DNA of 43,241 nucleotides from Bacteriovoracaceae bacterium. GTDB taxonomy: Bacteria > Bdellovibrionota > UBA1018. The position numbers were made by a program, and so were the translations under genes. Every line of letters starts with the position of its first letter. Within the stretch, counting starts at the first letter, position 1. The stretch covers positions 1-43,241 of the forward strand of contig CANHSO010000003.1 in the NCBI GenBank assembly GCA_947463705.1, written 5' to 3'. Under the pieces are notes generated by a model, which was not told where the DNA came from, did not search any database, and saw only the letters and a program-made list of their open reading frames with translations. This document shows, in pieces, positions 26,193-36,603 of this stretch.

Positions 26193-27368
26193 TTAGACCG
26201 AATTCACTCGGTATTTTTCAATCATTCCAATTAATTCTTTTGCTCCGACATGGCTGGGTTGTAGTTCTAGTGTTCTCGCAGCAGTGGATCTTGCTTCGTC
26301 GATTCGTCCTAGGTGAAACTGGAGTCCAGCCAAGCTGTAGAGTAAGTGAGGATTCACTGGTGCGTTTTGGATATAATCGCCTAAGAACTGGGCCGCGGTT
26401 GCGTAACTCTTGAGTTCATAGGCGCATTTGACTAAGTGATAGAGTGCGTTAGGATTGTTCAGCTCGATTTTTAGTGATTCAACAAAGTAATCGTGGGCGC
26501 CTTTTTTATTTCCATCGCGAAGTGCACATTCGCCTAAACCGGCGAGGGCCTGATGATTTTTAGGATTCGAAGCGATTGCATCTTGAAAGTGGCGTCTAGC
26601 TTCTTGGAGTCTTCCAGACTGGAGAAAAAGAACTCCCAGGTTGGACCGAACTTCGTCAGCATGAGGTCTGACCTCTAAAGCACGCTTGAAACTTCTCTCC
26701 GCCTCTTGAGGACGATTAGATCGCGTCCAGCAGTTACCGCAAGCCCGGCACACCTCAAATTTTTGAGCGGCGGTCAGGTTTTTTAAGTGAGACGCACGCT
26801 CTAGAATCTCGGCAGCTTGAAGATCCTGGCCACTTCGAATTTGAAGGGACGCCAATTTCTGATGGTATTCAAAAGTAGGTTTGAAGGTGATGGCTTCTTC
26901 GTATTGTGCTTTTGCTGCTTCAAGGTTCCCCTCTGCTTCTAGGCAGAGTCCTACTTGGAAATAGATCTCTGAGCTGCGTTCGCCAGAGTTTAATAGGGCT
27001 TGATAAATATTTTTTGCGAGAGCATGTTCGCCTGCCTCAAAGAGAACATGAGCATTTTGCATGAGAAAACCAGTATTGAGTTTTCCGTCGGAGTAATAGA
27101 TTGGGTCCTCTGAAACCGCTTCTGGTGGTGATGTAGTTATGACGGCTGGAGAGGACGTTGAACTTTTCGTTCTTTTAACTTGGAGGATAAAACCTTGCGA
27201 TCCTTGGATATCGTTTTGATCGAAGTCCTGTAGGATTCCCTCTAAAGTTTGTATCCGAACTAGGCGGTCCGAGTGATTGGAGAGGGGCACGAGTCCGACA
27301 ACCTCGAGGCTGACTTGTTGAAGTTGTTTTTTCAGAATGTCACTGATTGTTCCAATGATTTCGCTCAT
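26193..27368 (-). CDS. TPR-repeat protein in the flagellar filament-assembly run
   Basis: Many TPRs (AKNIYQALLNSGERSSEIYFQVGLCLEAEGNLEAAKAQYEEAITFKP...). Start refined to 27368 (ATGA overlap with upstream gene). Confidence 0.85.
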   Translation of the reverse strand: MSEIIGTISDILKKQLQQVSLEVVGLVPLSNHSDRLVRIQTLEGILQDFDQNDIQGSQGFILQVKRTKSSTSSPAVITTSPPEAVSEDPIYYSDGKLNTGFLMQNAHVLFEAGEHALAKNIYQALLNSGERSSEIYFQVGLCLEAEGNLEAAKAQYEEAITFKPTFEYHQKLASLQIRSGQDLQAAEILERASHLKNLTAAQKFEVCRACGNCWTRSNRPQEAERSFKRALEVRPHADEVRSNLGVLFLQSGRLQEARRHFQDAIASNPKNHQALAGLGECALRDGNKKGAHDYFVESLKIELNNPNALYHLVKCAYELKSYATAAQFLGDYIQNAPVNPHLLYSLAGLQFHLGRIDEARSTAARTLELQPSHVGAKELIGMIEKYRVNSV

Positions 27369-27796
27369 AGAGAACCGTCCAATTTCTCGCCGGATGGGCG
27401 AACCCACGTGCTTTTAAATTTCCGGACGAGCTTTTCGCTCCGGTTAAAATCGAATAAGAGAGCTCTGAGTTGGTCTTTTTCTTGGCCTAATTTATCGAAA
27501 ATTTTTGTATCCAGTTGCCGAATTTCAGTTAGCTGAGCCTCGCAGACTTGCTTAAGTTCAGCGAGGCTCATCCTAAGCTCGGGTGTTTTCATTTTTTCAG
27601 AAACGCCTCTAGCAGTTTCCGAAATTTGATGTTCATTGATTAAGATCGCCTCGATGCATTGAGCTCTCTTCCTCTCAAACTGTTGCAATCCGCTGAGATC
27701 TCCTCTTTGAATCTCCAAAAGAAAATCAGCCGAATACTGCTGGAATTCTCGGAGGAGGTTGATTTTGCTTTGGATAGTCGAGAGTATTGGGTTCAT
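27365..27796 (-). CDS. Coiled-coil FliT/FlgN-like export chaperone candidate
   Basis: 143 aa all-helical; immediately downstream of fliS; heptad-like hydrophobics. Confidence 0.5.
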   Translation of the reverse strand: MNPILSTIQSKINLLREFQQYSADFLLEIQRGDLSGLQQFERKRAQCIEAILINEHQISETARGVSEKMKTPELRMSLAELKQVCEAQLTEIRQLDTKIFDKLGQEKDQLRALLFDFNRSEKLVRKFKSTWVRPSGEKLDGSL

Positions 27797-27802
27797 AGAA
27801 GT

Positions 27803-28195
27803 CTAGACTTTTGCCGATCCTTTATTCACTTGCTCAACGGCCTGTTTCCACCCACTGAGTAGTGTTTCCAAAAGTTTTTGAACTTGGACCAGGGGGTCCT
27901 TTGAGCTTTCGAGATTCGCTTTCACTAATTGTTCCGTCATAAAATGATAAAGTCGATCGAGATCAATAGCAACCTGTCCGCCTACCTCAAAATCGAGAGT
28001 ATTCATCAGTTCATTAATAATATCATGTGCCTTGCCAATGGATACGCCTTTTCCAGCAATATCTTTTTTATCAACTGCTAGGATAGCTCTTTTGACGTGC
28101 TGAATCGCACCCTCATAGAGCATAAGTAGAACCTGCCCTCGATTAGCAGTTTTAACTGCCATTTGCCTATATTGACTTGCACCTGATTTATTCAT
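27803..28195 (-). CDS. fliS: Flagellar export chaperone FliS
   Basis: ASQYRQMAVKTANRGQVLLMLYEGAIQHVKRAI...LNTLDF-like ELMNTLDFEVGGQVAIDLDRLYHFMTEQLVKAN. Confidence 0.95.
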   Translation of the reverse strand: MNKSGASQYRQMAVKTANRGQVLLMLYEGAIQHVKRAILAVDKKDIAGKGVSIGKAHDIINELMNTLDFEVGGQVAIDLDRLYHFMTEQLVKANLESSKDPLVQVQKLLETLLSGWKQAVEQVNKGSAKV

Positions 28196-28199
28196 TTAT

Positions 28200-29594
28200 T
28201 TATCCTCCCAAGAGTTGTGAAACACTGCCCCCGCCCCCACCTAAGCTTGCACTGAGTTGCTGCTGTTGTCTCTGAAGGTTACCCAACGAGGACTCCAGTT
28301 TTGAAAATTGATCCACGATCTGTTGTTTTTTCTGCTCGACTAATCGAGTTTTGTCTTCGATTTGGTTGTCGATCTGCTTAATTCGCTCACGAATACCCTG
28401 CTCCTTAATCGAGAGCATCCCATTACCGAGGCGGGTATACCCATCCAAAATGCTTCTCAGCCTGAACGCGAAACCGTTAGGGCCGGAGATTCCCATTGCA
28501 ATCGCATCGAAGCTGTTTTCAAGTACTTTATTGAACTTATCTTCTTTAAAGGTGAGTAACCCTGTTTTTTCAAACTCGACCCCAAGGTCGGTCAGGTGAA
28601 TGATCGGGACGTTGGCTTGACCTGGCTCTCCACCTAAAAACCCTTCCTGAATTGCGTTCCGGAGCTGATACTCCATGGATTGCAAGCTGGTATCCCCTGC
28701 AAATGTGGTGGTCGTATCGCTTTTTTCGTCGATGGTGTTTTGTTTGACGATGAATTGGAGTACTTGGTTGAGTTGGTCGACTATGTTTTTTACCTTGCCT
28801 GAAACCTTTTGGTAATCTTCGGTGATGCTCATCACAAAGGGATGGTCAGGGCTGGCCTGTTTAAGGTGCAGATTCACGCCTTGGAGAAATTCATTAATGT
28901 CGTTGCTCTCCGTCTCAATGGGGAAGCCATCGAGTGAAACAGTCGCGTTCTGAGCGTCATGTTGATCCTCGATACTGATTTCAGTCCCGCCTTCGAGATT
29001 AAAGTCTGGATTCTGAATTTGGTTGCCTGAGCCTTCTTTTTTTGCGGATAGGACCAATTTCCAAGGAGCCTCTGGTTGTGAGGAATCTTTGATGACCGAA
29101 GCTCGAAGTGGAGAATTGAGGTCGCGATTGAGTGCAGATGCGATTCCTCGCAGGCTTGATTCCTTATCGGAGACAGATACCTGGGTGGTTTCTCCACTTT
29201 CGGTTTCAAGCCTAATAAATCCTGGGCCGAAGGTGGCCTCGTTCGGGTCTTCAAATCCATTTGAGATGAGTGAGGTCTTTCCAGCGAGTTGACTGATTTC
29301 GAGCTGGTATTTTCCAACTTCTGCTTTTTCTTTGTCAAGAGTGACGCTGACGAGGTTAGCTCCATCGCCCAGATCTACCTTGAGCTCACGAAATTTTCTA
29401 AAACTACTCATCTCGCTCAGGGCTTTATCTAGGCCGGAGAATTTGCTCTTGAACTCTTGAAAGAGTTTCATTCGCGTCTCCTCCTTCGTCTTACGGCCTT
29501 GCATCGCTTTGATCGGTTGATTTTCAATCTCAATCAATTGCTGCACTGCCTGCTTGAATTGACCGCCCCCGATGGGGTCGAATCTTAAACCCAG
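28200..29594 (-). CDS. fliD: Flagellar filament cap protein FliD, probable CTG start
   Basis: LGLRFDPIGGGQFKQAVQQLIEIENQPIKAM... FliD N-terminal pattern; FliD C-terminal helices. AGGAGG SD 5 nt before CTG at 29594; the track GTG at 29627 has no SD. Confidence 0.88.
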   Translation of the reverse strand: MGLRFDPIGGGQFKQAVQQLIEIENQPIKAMQGRKTKEETRMKLFQEFKSKFSGLDKALSEMSSFRKFRELKVDLGDGANLVSVTLDKEKAEVGKYQLEISQLAGKTSLISNGFEDPNEATFGPGFIRLETESGETTQVSVSDKESSLRGIASALNRDLNSPLRASVIKDSSQPEAPWKLVLSAKKEGSGNQIQNPDFNLEGGTEISIEDQHDAQNATVSLDGFPIETESNDINEFLQGVNLHLKQASPDHPFVMSITEDYQKVSGKVKNIVDQLNQVLQFIVKQNTIDEKSDTTTTFAGDTSLQSMEYQLRNAIQEGFLGGEPGQANVPIIHLTDLGVEFEKTGLLTFKEDKFNKVLENSFDAIAMGISGPNGFAFRLRSILDGYTRLGNGMLSIKEQGIRERIKQIDNQIEDKTRLVEQKKQQIVDQFSKLESSLGNLQRQQQQLSASLGGGGGSVSQLLGG

Positions 29595-29740
29595 AAAGTC
29601 CTCCTGACTTGTTCTCTGGGGCTCCACCCAGAGGGCCCTGTGGAAAACGGGGCCTAGCCTTTTTTTTGATTATGACAGATTCTGGAAGGTTGAAAATCGG
29701 CAGAAATTGCCGAGAAAATCTCTGGACAGAAGGGTGAGTC

Positions 29741-30175
29741 ATGAACCATAGTGGCGTCGCTATGAACCCTTTTTCACCCTTCGGAAATCCTGGTTTTGAC
29801 CCAAGTAAAATGGACCCCAAGGTCTTGATGGAGTTGAGTCAGCTCGTCCAGCAACTCCCGCCCGAGCAGCTAAGCCGAATGCAAACGATGATGCATAACG
29901 CCATGGCTGGCTTTGATGTGAAGCGCGAGATGGAGGAGTTTGAAAAAAGCCTCCCACCCGGATTTCGAGAGAAGATTGTGGCACTGCTTGGAGGACAGGG
30001 TGCGTCGACGTTTGGTGGCGGCGCAGCGAGTGCCCCGCTCTCCAAAGCGGAGCAGCCTCCGATTGAAGTGGCTAGTCCTCTAAGTGACGTGCGCGAAGCT
30101 CGAATGACCGTGCTCCGAGCCGTTGCTCATGGGCAGATGAGCCCTGAGGATGCCGAACAGATTCTTTTTGGCTAG
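29741..30175 (+). CDS. Hypothetical protein (144 aa)
   Basis: MNHSGVAMNPFSPFGNPGFDPSKMDPKVLMELSQLVQQLPPEQLSRMQTMMHNAMAGFD...; GAAGGGTGAG upstream. Confidence 0.6.
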   Translation: MNHSGVAMNPFSPFGNPGFDPSKMDPKVLMELSQLVQQLPPEQLSRMQTMMHNAMAGFDVKREMEEFEKSLPPGFREKIVALLGGQGASTFGGGAASAPLSKAEQPPIEVASPLSDVREARMTVLRAVAHGQMSPEDAEQILFG

Positions 30176-30694
30176 AACGAGTATCCCAGGCTGAGTTCGT
30201 TTGCTTGAATAGCAATTCCGGCAGTGGTGAGGGTGCCGTATGCAAGTTTCAAGGAAGTATAAAGAACTGTAATCTTTTGATTTACAGTCGTTCGAAACCA
30301 AATGCCTACACTCCAGACCTGCTAGAATGTCTATTCTGAGTGGACCCATGTCAAAACCAAGGCCCCCCTTACCATTGATTCTTAAATAGCGAGCCGTAAT
30401 GCCCGGGAGGCTCGAGGAGAGCGAGCTCAGGGTGTAGTTTCCATATGTACTGGGTCCCCTTCCAGGCTTCTTTTAAATAGATTGAATAAAATCCATTCCT
30501 TGGAGGATCGTAAACCTTCATGCGCATACTTTTGGGGTAGATTCCGAGCTGCTCACTCTGGTCATTAGCGTCTCGATAGATTTTGCCCCCGTTGGGGTTT
30601 ACGAGAGTGGCTTCTACCCAGTCGCCTGCCTGTAAATTTAACGTGAACATGGGCGCTAGTGCCAGCGCAAAAGCTAGGACTCTCCTCAGTTCAT
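30172..30694 (-). pseudogene. Decayed secreted protein: SH3-like N-terminus plus beta-barrel C-terminal fragment, three apparent frameshifts
   Basis: Frame pieces in order: ATGAA|CTG AGG.. (LRRVLAFALALAPMFTLNLQAGDWVEA...ELALLEPPG), then +1 frame PGITARYLRINGKGGLGFDMGPLRIDILAG, then another frame QVWSVGIWFRTTVNQKITVLYTSLKLAYGTLTTAGIAIQANELSLGYSF*. The last piece ends in a barrel-like terminal Phe. Confidence 0.55.
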
Positions 30695-30775
30695 TTCAGC
30701 CTAATCGATTGAAGTGTGGAGTGCCCTTCATTATCTAATTGAAGCATAAGAATGTCAGGTATGCAGTAGAATTGC

Positions 30776-32770
30776 TTAGATCTTCGCGTCCTTGATGAGT
30801 CCATTCTTCACAGTGAGGACTTTGAGTTCTCGCGTGAATTGGCCATTTTTGTAGGTGATTCTACCGGTGGCCCCAGGAAATTCACGAATTTGAGTGAGTC
30901 GGTCTTTGATTTCAGTCCGTGTGAGTCCGTTCGAAGAGGTGTCGAAAAGGGATGTTAGAATTTTTGCAGCGTCATAGGCGAGCGCCTCAAGTGAACTAGG
31001 ATCTTGATTAAATGTTGCACGATAATCCTCTAGAAATTTCTTAGCCTGACCGGAGGCTGTGTCTTGAAAAAATGCGTCCACAAAGTAAGCGCTTTCTCCG
31101 TAGCTCTGGCCGCGACTCACAAAGTCAGCTGAGTTCCACTCAGAAGTTCCCAGAAATTTTATCCCCTCGACGTCTCTATAGGAGAATGTGGGCATGATCT
31201 GTCCTAGGCGCTTGGCGTCATCTGGGATGAAAACGGCTTGATAATCTACGATGGGCTTGAGTGCAAAAAATTGCTCTGTTTTGCGGGTACGCTTGGTGAC
31301 ATTATTGGTGACGCGGTCTTTGGCAAGGCGATCGAGTTCGTCTTGCCGTGCCTCGGTGTAAAAAAGGCCAGAGAGCTTATCGACGGGGAGTCTGAAGTCG
31401 TTTTCACTGGTTGCATAGGATTCAAAGCCGACAATTTCACCGCCGAGAGACTCAACTGCATCCCAGAAGGCTTGGCTCGACTCACTGCCAAGTTTATCGT
31501 TGGGTGAGAGAATCGCAAATTTCTTGAGTCCAAGGCTGACTATGGCGTGGCGGGCAATTTCGTAAGATTGGAGTTGTTGCGTCAATCCAGACTGAAATAC
31601 AAAGTCCTGGGAGGTGCTGTTTGCTCTGCGCGAGAGGGACAGAAGGGGTACTCCCAGTTCCTGGGCTCGTTTTGTCACGAGTTCAACGCCCTTACTCATC
31701 ATGGGGCCGATGACGGCAACGACATGATGCTTCAGGGCCAGTCGGTTGAGCGCTTGGACAGCGGTTTCAGGTTCCTCTCCAGCGTCCTCCAAGATGAGCC
31801 TGAGTGGAGTCTGGGACTCACCCTGGGAGTCAAATATTCCTAGAGCAAGTTCGATGCCTTGGAGGCTTTTGGCGCCAAATTTGGCGAGCCTACCTTTGAG
31901 GGGAATCAGTACGCCAATTGCGGTTCGATCGACCGTGGAGGACTCTTGGATTTGGCTGATCCATTCTCGAGCTTGAGTCAGGTGAGAGCTCTGAGGGTAG
32001 GTATCGATCAATTTTTTAAGATGGAGTGTTGCAGCAGTGGGTGTGCCTGAGGTCATCTCCAGCGCTGAAAGTCGGAGCAGGATGGCATCCCCGAGAACTT
32101 GGTGGTCGGGGTCTTGGAGGAGTTTTTCCAAAGTGGCAAGGTCTGAAATATTTTGCATGGCCTGGTAAAAAAGCTTGGCGATGAGCTGGCTTTGCTCTTT
32201 ATTTTCGGCGTCAGGCTTTTGTCGAGCAATGCCGGAGAGGTAGTTTGCTGCCTCGATGGGTTGCTTTTTTCGTTCGTAAATGGAGGCTTGCAATGTGATG
32301 AGCTTGAGTTGGTTGGCGGCGTCGAGAAGTTCTGGGTGGATTTGACGCAGCGTTTCTTCGGCCTCTTCTGCTGCCCGTCCCTCGAGTTGTGCTGAGGCCA
32401 GGTTGTATAGAATATATTGTTGAAAGGCTGCAGTGGGGGCATAGTCGAGGGCCTTGGTAAAAGCTTGGATCGCCTGTGCTGTTCGTTTTTGTTTGAGAAA
32501 GATCAGTCCACGGATATTCTCAACTGAACCCATGAGAGGGCTTTTTGGGTAGGAGCGGATGAAGACGGTAGTCTGCTTTTCGGCAGATTCTAGATCGTTA
32601 GATCCAAATGCAGCCTCAATGGTCTTGAGATCTCGCTGTTCCACAGGACGCGATTCTTCAGCCCATGAAAGAGTCCCTGCGCTGAGGGTTAGCCCAGCGA
32701 GAATCATTCCAGTCCGAAGATTTTTACCTAGCAGCCGCCCCGTCCGCTCCAAACCAATTGATAAGCTCAT
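30776..32770 (-). CDS. LpoA-like / type I periplasmic-binding protein with N-terminal TPRs (penicillin-binding protein activator family)
   Basis: Signal peptide; TPR-rich N-terminus; IGVLIPLKGRLAKFGAKSLQGIELAL...VVAVIGPMMSKGVELVTKRAQELGVPLLSLSRR type I PBP fold. Confidence 0.75.
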   Translation of the reverse strand: MSLSIGLERTGRLLGKNLRTGMILAGLTLSAGTLSWAEESRPVEQRDLKTIEAAFGSNDLESAEKQTTVFIRSYPKSPLMGSVENIRGLIFLKQKRTAQAIQAFTKALDYAPTAAFQQYILYNLASAQLEGRAAEEAEETLRQIHPELLDAANQLKLITLQASIYERKKQPIEAANYLSGIARQKPDAENKEQSQLIAKLFYQAMQNISDLATLEKLLQDPDHQVLGDAILLRLSALEMTSGTPTAATLHLKKLIDTYPQSSHLTQAREWISQIQESSTVDRTAIGVLIPLKGRLAKFGAKSLQGIELALGIFDSQGESQTPLRLILEDAGEEPETAVQALNRLALKHHVVAVIGPMMSKGVELVTKRAQELGVPLLSLSRRANSTSQDFVFQSGLTQQLQSYEIARHAIVSLGLKKFAILSPNDKLGSESSQAFWDAVESLGGEIVGFESYATSENDFRLPVDKLSGLFYTEARQDELDRLAKDRVTNNVTKRTRKTEQFFALKPIVDYQAVFIPDDAKRLGQIMPTFSYRDVEGIKFLGTSEWNSADFVSRGQSYGESAYFVDAFFQDTASGQAKKFLEDYRATFNQDPSSLEALAYDAAKILTSLFDTSSNGLTRTEIKDRLTQIREFPGATGRITYKNGQFTRELKVLTVKNGLIKDAKI

Positions 32771-32797
32771 ATCCTTAGTTTTAGCTGAGGTCTGAGT

Positions 32798-33949
32798 TTA
32801 GCCAAATAGGTTTTTTACTTTTTCAAAAAAGCTATGGTGCATGGGATGCGCTGCGTCTGCGCCACTCTCTGAGAATTTCTTGAGTAAATCGCGCTGTTCA
32901 GCAGTGAGCTTTGTGGGGACTTCTACAATGATGCGTACGAGTTGGTCTCCGCGACCGTAGGAACCGAGTCTCGCCAAGCCCTTATTTTTGAGGCGGAAGA
33001 TTTTATGCGATTGGGTTCCGGACGGAATCTTGATTTTGACCTTACCCTCGAGGGTAGGGACTTCAATCTCAGCTCCGAGGGCAGCGTGGACGAATGTCAC
33101 TGGGACTTCGCAGATCACGTCAAACTCATCACGAGTGAAAAAGTCGTGGGGTAAGATATTGACCGAAACGTAAAGGTCACCAGGAGGTCCGCCGCGTTCG
33201 CCCGCTTCGCCTTCTCCAGTCAGTTTGAGGCGTTGGCCGGTGTCAACTCCGGCAGGGATTTTGACCGCAATTTGTGAGCGTTTCTTAGTTTGCCCAGATC
33301 CACCACATCCAACGCATGGACTAGGGATCGTCTGTCCAGCGCCGTTACAGCGCTGGCAAGGACGAGTGATGGCGAAAAATCCCTGTTGAAAGCTGACCTC
33401 ACCGCGACCACCACATTGAGCGCAAGTCTCAGGTTGGGTGCCGGGTTTTGCTCCACTTCCGGTGCAGGTTTCGCATCGGACCGATTTAAGGATAGTAATG
33501 ACCTTTTCGGCGCCGAAGGCAGCTTCTTCGAAAGTAATATCGACTGAAGTTCTGAGGTCGTCACCAGGACGGCCTCCTGCACGTCTGCGGCCTCCTCGAG
33601 CGCGACCCCCCGCCTGGGCTCCAAAGATGTCTCCGAAGATATCACCAAAGATATCATTGATCGAAGCTCCTCCACCTCCAAAGCCCTGGAAGTCGAATCC
33701 ACCAGGTCCTCCCGGGCCCGCACCAGCGGCAGCGTGACCAAATTGATCATAAGCTTGTCGCTTCTGCGGATCCGAGAGGATTTCATAAGCCTGGGAGAGT
33801 TCTTTGAAGTTCTCTTCTGCTTTCTTATCGCCCGGATTTTTATCCGGGTGGAATTGGATCGCTAGCTTCCGGTAAGCCTTTTTAAGATCTTCGCTGGAAG
33901 CTGTTCGTCCAACACCTAGAACTTCATAGTAGTCGCGCTGAGTAGCCAT
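32798..33949 (-). CDS. dnaJ: Chaperone DnaJ
   Basis: DYYEVLGV...[29 protein letters not shown] region; four CxxCxGxG-type zinc repeats. Confidence 0.98.
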   Translation of the reverse strand: MATQRDYYEVLGVGRTASSEDLKKAYRKLAIQFHPDKNPGDKKAEENFKELSQAYEILSDPQKRQAYDQFGHAAAGAGPGGPGGFDFQGFGGGGASINDIFGDIFGDIFGAQAGGRARGGRRRAGGRPGDDLRTSVDITFEEAAFGAEKVITILKSVRCETCTGSGAKPGTQPETCAQCGGRGEVSFQQGFFAITRPCQRCNGAGQTIPSPCVGCGGSGQTKKRSQIAVKIPAGVDTGQRLKLTGEGEAGERGGPPGDLYVSVNILPHDFFTRDEFDVICEVPVTFVHAALGAEIEVPTLEGKVKIKIPSGTQSHKIFRLKNKGLARLGSYGRGDQLVRIIVEVPTKLTAEQRDLLKKFSESGADAAHPMHHSFFEKVKNLFG

Positions 33950-33974
33950 AATTTCCGATCAGACTGATAAGAGG

Positions 33975-35915
33975 TTAAACTTCCTTGTAGTCTGCATCAA
34001 TCACATCTTCTCCGCCATGCTTTTTTGCATCCTGAGAAGCGTGTGAATCGCCAGCACCTTCGGTGTGAGCGTGAGCTCCTTCAGCTGAAGCTGCTCCCGC
34101 TTGAGGTCCTGCAGTTTTGTACATCTCTTCAGCCATTTTATTAGAAGCAGAGGTGAGGGCTTCAGTGGCCTTGGTGATTTCCTCTGCGTCCTTGCTGTCC
34201 AGGTGCTTACGTGCCTCGACCAATGCGTCTTCCACAGACTTCTTGGTGTCGGCAGCGATTTTCTCGCCGTTTTCTTTCACGGTTTTTTCGATCGTGTAGA
34301 TCAGACCATCGAGAGAGTTTCGTGCGTTGACGAGTTCTTTTCTCTTTTCGTCTTCAGCGCGATGGGTCTCAGCTTCTTTTTGCATTCTCTTGATTTCTTC
34401 TTCGCTCAACCCGCCTGAAGCAGTGATCCGGATGGACTGCTCTTTGCCGGTGCCCAGATCCTTAGCTCCGACGTGGACGAGTCCGTTCGCATCGATGTCG
34501 AAAGTGACTTCGATTTGTGGGACGCCGCGAGGAGCAGGAGGGAGACCAACCAAGTCAAATCGTCCGAGTGACTTGTTGTGCTCTGCGAATTCTCGCTCCC
34601 CTTGGAGAACGTGAATGGTCACTGCGTTCTGGTTGTCAGCTGCGGTCGAAAAGGTTTGAGACTTCTTCGAAGGAATGGTGGTGTTCTTCTCGATCAGCTT
34701 GGTGAACACTCCGCCAAGAGTTTCAATTCCCAAGGACAATGGAGTGACATCGAGAAGGAGGACATCCTTCACGTCGCCTTTCAGCACGCCGCCTTGGATT
34801 GCGGCACCGACTGCGACCACTTCGTCTGGGTTAACGCCTTTGTGAGGTTCTTTGCCGAAGATTTCTTTCACCTTCTGCTGAACTCGTGGCATACGGGTCA
34901 TGCCGCCGACCAGGATGACTTCGTCAATTTTGGTCTTGGCAAGGCCAGAATCACGGATGCAAGTTTCGCAAGGGGCCGTGAGCTTCTCGATGAGGTCAGC
35001 AACGAGGGCTTCTAATTTGGCTCGAGAGAGCTTGATGTTCAAGTGTTTTGGGCCTGAGGCATCTGCAGTCACGAAAGGCAGGTTGATGTCAGTTTCAGTG
35101 GTGCTGGAGAGTTCGTGTTTGGCTTTTTCAGCAGCTTCTTTCAGACGTTGAAGAGCCATCTTGTCTTTGCGAAGGTCAATTCCGCTTTCTTTTTTGAACT
35201 CATCTGCAAGCCAATCAATGATGCGTTGGTCAAAATTACCACCGCCCAAGAAAGTGTCGCCATTGGTTGCTTTCACTTCAAAAACGCCATCGCCGAGCTC
35301 GAGGATGGAGATATCAAAAGTACCGCCACCCAGGTCGAATACAGCTACGGTGTGTTCTTTCCCTTGCTTGTCCAAACCGTAAGCGAGAGCAGCTGAGGTG
35401 GGTTCGTTGATGATGCGCTTGACTTCGAGACCTGCGATCCGGCCAGCATCTTTGGTGGCTTGACGTTGAGCATCGTTGAAGTAAGCAGGAACAGTAACGA
35501 CTGCTTCGGTGACGGGTTCGCCCAAGTAGTCTTCTGCAGTCTTCTTCATTTTTTGAAGAACCAGAGCGGAGATTTCTTGAGGTGAGTACTCGCGGTCGTC
35601 AATTTTTACCCAAGCATCACCATTTTTGGCTTCCACAATTTTGAACGGAGCCACTTTGATGAATTCCTGAACTTCGCGAGAAGTGAATTTACGACCGATG
35701 AGTCGCTTGGCTTCGAAAATGGTTTTTTCTGGATTGGTAATGGCTTGGCGTTTGGCTGCCTGACCGACAATCTTTTCGCCAGAGGGAGTGAATGCTGCCA
35801 CCGATGGGGTGGTGTTTGCGCCTTCTGCATTTGGAATGACCTTAGGTTCGCCACCTTCCAAAACCGCCACGCATGAGTTAGTTGTTCCTAAGTCGATTCC
35901 GATAATTTTTCCCAT
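33975..35915 (-). CDS. dnaK: Chaperone DnaK
   Basis: [52 protein letters not shown]. Confidence 0.99.
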   Translation of the reverse strand: MGKIIGIDLGTTNSCVAVLEGGEPKVIPNAEGANTTPSVAAFTPSGEKIVGQAAKRQAITNPEKTIFEAKRLIGRKFTSREVQEFIKVAPFKIVEAKNGDAWVKIDDREYSPQEISALVLQKMKKTAEDYLGEPVTEAVVTVPAYFNDAQRQATKDAGRIAGLEVKRIINEPTSAALAYGLDKQGKEHTVAVFDLGGGTFDISILELGDGVFEVKATNGDTFLGGGNFDQRIIDWLADEFKKESGIDLRKDKMALQRLKEAAEKAKHELSSTTETDINLPFVTADASGPKHLNIKLSRAKLEALVADLIEKLTAPCETCIRDSGLAKTKIDEVILVGGMTRMPRVQQKVKEIFGKEPHKGVNPDEVVAVGAAIQGGVLKGDVKDVLLLDVTPLSLGIETLGGVFTKLIEKNTTIPSKKSQTFSTAADNQNAVTIHVLQGEREFAEHNKSLGRFDLVGLPPAPRGVPQIEVTFDIDANGLVHVGAKDLGTGKEQSIRITASGGLSEEEIKRMQKEAETHRAEDEKRKELVNARNSLDGLIYTIEKTVKENGEKIAADTKKSVEDALVEARKHLDSKDAEEITKATEALTSASNKMAEEMYKTAGPQAGAASAEGAHAHTEGAGDSHASQDAKKHGGEDVIDADYKEV

Positions 35916-35988
35916 AAAATCCTCGTCTTTCTTTTTATTTAAAGTCTTTTAATTGCAAAATGGGCCTAAAAATGGCGCCGTCAAATGG

Positions 35989-36540
35989 TTATTTTGTGTT
36001 TCCGCTACTCAGTACGACACGAGCAGGACGGAGGAGCCGTCCATACAGGGTATAGCCTCGAGTATGTTCTTGAGCGACGGATCCTTCAGGAAGTTCCGAA
36101 GGCATTTGTCCTACCGCTTCATGGAAGTTCGGGTCAAAGGGTTTTGCTGAGGTCTCGATGACTTCTACGCCTTGCTTTTGAAGGGAGGATCTGAACTCAT
36201 TCAGGATCATCGTGAGTCCGTTCATGAAGTTTTGATCGGTTCCAGCTGGCACGTGAGCAATGGCTCGGTCTAGATTGTCGGCAGTTTGAAGAAGGTCGCG
36301 AGCGACAGATTCCCAACCAAACTTGATCAGGTCTGAGCGTTCTTTGATTGAGCGCTTTTTGAAGTTCTCAAACTCGGCGTAGAGGTAGAGGTACTTACCC
36401 TCTTTCTCCTTCACTTGGACTTCTAGGTCTTGAATTTGCTTTTGTAACTTTTGTATCTCTGAGTTGCCCTCTGCACCCTCATGGGTGCCTGGGGTCGGGT
36501 TTTCAGAGTTTTGTAGATGGATGTCATTCTGCTCGTTCAC
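35989..36540 (-). CDS. grpE: Nucleotide exchange factor GrpE
   Basis: YLYLYAEFENFKKRSIKERSDLIKFGWESVARDLLQTADNLDRAI...NFHEAVGQMPSE. Start refined to GTG 36540 with GGAGG 8 nt upstream. Confidence 0.95.
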   Translation of the reverse strand: MNEQNDIHLQNSENPTPGTHEGAEGNSEIQKLQKQIQDLEVQVKEKEGKYLYLYAEFENFKKRSIKERSDLIKFGWESVARDLLQTADNLDRAIAHVPAGTDQNFMNGLTMILNEFRSSLQKQGVEVIETSAKPFDPNFHEAVGQMPSELPEGSVAQEHTRGYTLYGRLLRPARVVLSSGNTK

Positions 36541-36603
36541 TTCTCTATCCTCCAATGCTGCTAGGTAGTATGGGTATGAAATCTCTGAAGTCAAATGCCA
36601 GAG

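Noticed and set aside
30080-30349. 89-aa minus-strand ORF MGPLRIDILAGLECRHLVSN... as an intact gene
   Set aside because: Only its first about 10 residues look barrel-like; the remainder is out of frame relative to the better ending ...ELSLGYSF*, so it is treated as part of a pseudogene.
33220-33786. 188-aa ORF in alternate frame of dnaJ
   Set aside because: dnaJ is unambiguous in the other frame; this ORF reflects composition.
34101-35396. Several plus-strand ORFs antisense to dnaK (105, 145, 93 aa)
   Set aside because: Classic antisense ORFs over the highly codon-biased dnaK gene; no SD or domain signal.
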